Source of the DNA: a virus
Reading direction: 5' to 3' (one strand)
Virus record (IMG/VR): IMGVR_UViG_3300042455_000910
Span: 1-29,452 of that record
Length of the DNA stretch: 29,452 nt
The notes under the pieces: generated by a model
Databases searched by the model: none
What the model was told of the DNA's origin: nothing
Seen by the model: the letters and a program-made list of their open reading frames with translations, nothing else
Shown: piece after piece, positions 29,211-29,452 of the stretch
How positions within the stretch are numbered: position 1 is the first letter of the stretch
Layout: every line of letters begins with the position of its first letter
Position numbers and translations under genes: made by a program

Positions 29211-29452
29211 GCTCCGTTTGTGCGTTGTAGTGCTTGCTCACGTTCTGGATCAGTGAGTTCGTAGTCACGTTGAGCACGAGTAGGATCACGCATCAAGGGT
29301 GGTGTGGCTAGTGGTGGATACCTTTTCTTAAACCATCGGAAGGTGCTCCAGGTCACAAACACCATGATAATCAAGGCTATATGCCCTAGCATATTGTAAC
29401 CTATGGTCAACAGTTCGCCGGCGAATATGCCAAAGGCCAAACACCAAAAACA
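29207..29452 (-). CDS. Small membrane protein, 5' end probably outside the window
   Basis: The frame is open to the window edge; the first in-window start candidate is TTG at 29440, without a clear Shine-Dalgarno. The protein has hydrophobic stretches (AFGIFAGELLTIGYNMLG, then HIALIIMVFVTWSTF), a basic loop and an acidic C-terminal tail ending RTNGA. One or two membrane segments. Overlaps the Cys-rich gene by ATGA. Function unknown. Confidence 0.55.
   Translation of the reverse strand, partial: CFWCLAFGIFAGELLTIGYNMLGHIALIIMVFVTWSTFRWFKKRYPPLATPPLMRDPTRAQRDYELTDPEREQALQRTNGA

Noticed and set aside
29086-29289. Minus-strand ORF of 67 codons
   Set aside because: It is a shifted frame over the Cys-rich gene and the membrane-protein end; the Cys-rich frame has coupled start and stop overlaps.
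1-29452. Window as an ordinary betaproteobacterial chromosome
   Set aside because: The porin, KdsA, DUF805, Csp and tmRNA would fit, but the gene packing, NATAAATA boxes, phage-type exonuclease, QueE, QueD, MazG-like, SGNH and FkbM genes and the tRNA cluster fit a T4-like phage better. Not fully excluded.
1-29452. CRISPR array or insertion sequence
   Set aside because: No regularly spaced direct repeats and no transposase or terminal inverted repeats were seen.

Overview
The window reads as part of a T4-like myovirus genome, probably a large phage of a betaproteobacterium (inference). Evidence for a virus: about 45 small genes packed with ATGA, TAATG or GTGA overlaps, nearly all on the minus strand; several NATAAATA boxes, the late-promoter motif of T4-like phages, just upstream of genes; a cluster of phage-style tRNA genes; and typical T4-like/cyanophage cargo (FEN-type 5'-3' exonuclease, MazG-like pyrophosphohydrolase, phage-type QueE and QueD, SGNH proteins, DUF6492 proteins, a 2-oxoglutarate oxygenase, FkbM methyltransferase). 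Evidence for a betaproteobacterial host: a tmRNA with tag ANDEQFALAA encoded as a circularly permuted (two-piece) gene, and a Burkholderiales-type porin. A prophage, island or mis-joined contig cannot be excluded from sequence alone.

Layout. 1-2500: a partial tRNA-Ser behind a perfect-consensus sigma70 promoter, two small genes, a metallophosphoesterase, and a tRNA operon (tRNA-like, Asp, Glu, initiator-type Met, Trp, Gly, Cys, odd tRNA-like) read leftward from a sigma70 promoter at 2462-2491. 2500-2910: a 57-aa gene, then a 33-aa gene between a late promoter and a terminator. 2911-5881: the only plus-strand genes (radical SAM protein, DUF6492 protein, glycosyltransferase-like protein). 5868-8070: SGNH protein, PIG-L deacetylase, DUF6492 protein. 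8134-9409: a porin with its own promoter and terminator. 9411-10627: one unit of DUF805 protein, tRNA-CAT, 55-aa protein, cold-shock protein and permuted tmRNA, closed by a strong terminator. 10608-18037: small phage proteins, 5'-3' exonuclease, two tandem SGNH proteins, QueE, a third SGNH protein, MazG-like protein, methyltransferase and phosphoribosyltransferase. 18034-26677: an envelope-sugar block (KdsA, epimerase, UDP-sugar dehydrogenase, two SDRs, cupin, C-methyltransferase, duplicated glycosyltransferases, FkbM methyltransferase, oxygenase). 26720-29452: QueD, a 47-aa protein, HhH-GPD DNA glycosylase, a QueF-like protein without the catalytic cysteine, class II aldolase, a Cys-rich protein and a membrane protein.

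Working together (inference): the tRNAs, tmRNA and cold-shock protein would support translation during infection; the porin, KdsA and sugar genes would remodel the host surface or decorate the virion; QueD, QueE, the QueF-like protein and the DNA glycosylase suggest 7-deazaguanine base metabolism, with FolE, QueC and any DNA-inserting transglycosylase expected outside the window. The main leads are the phage-borne permuted tmRNA, the phage porin, the Cys-less QueF, and late promoters placed so that transcripts would begin at or next to the start codon.
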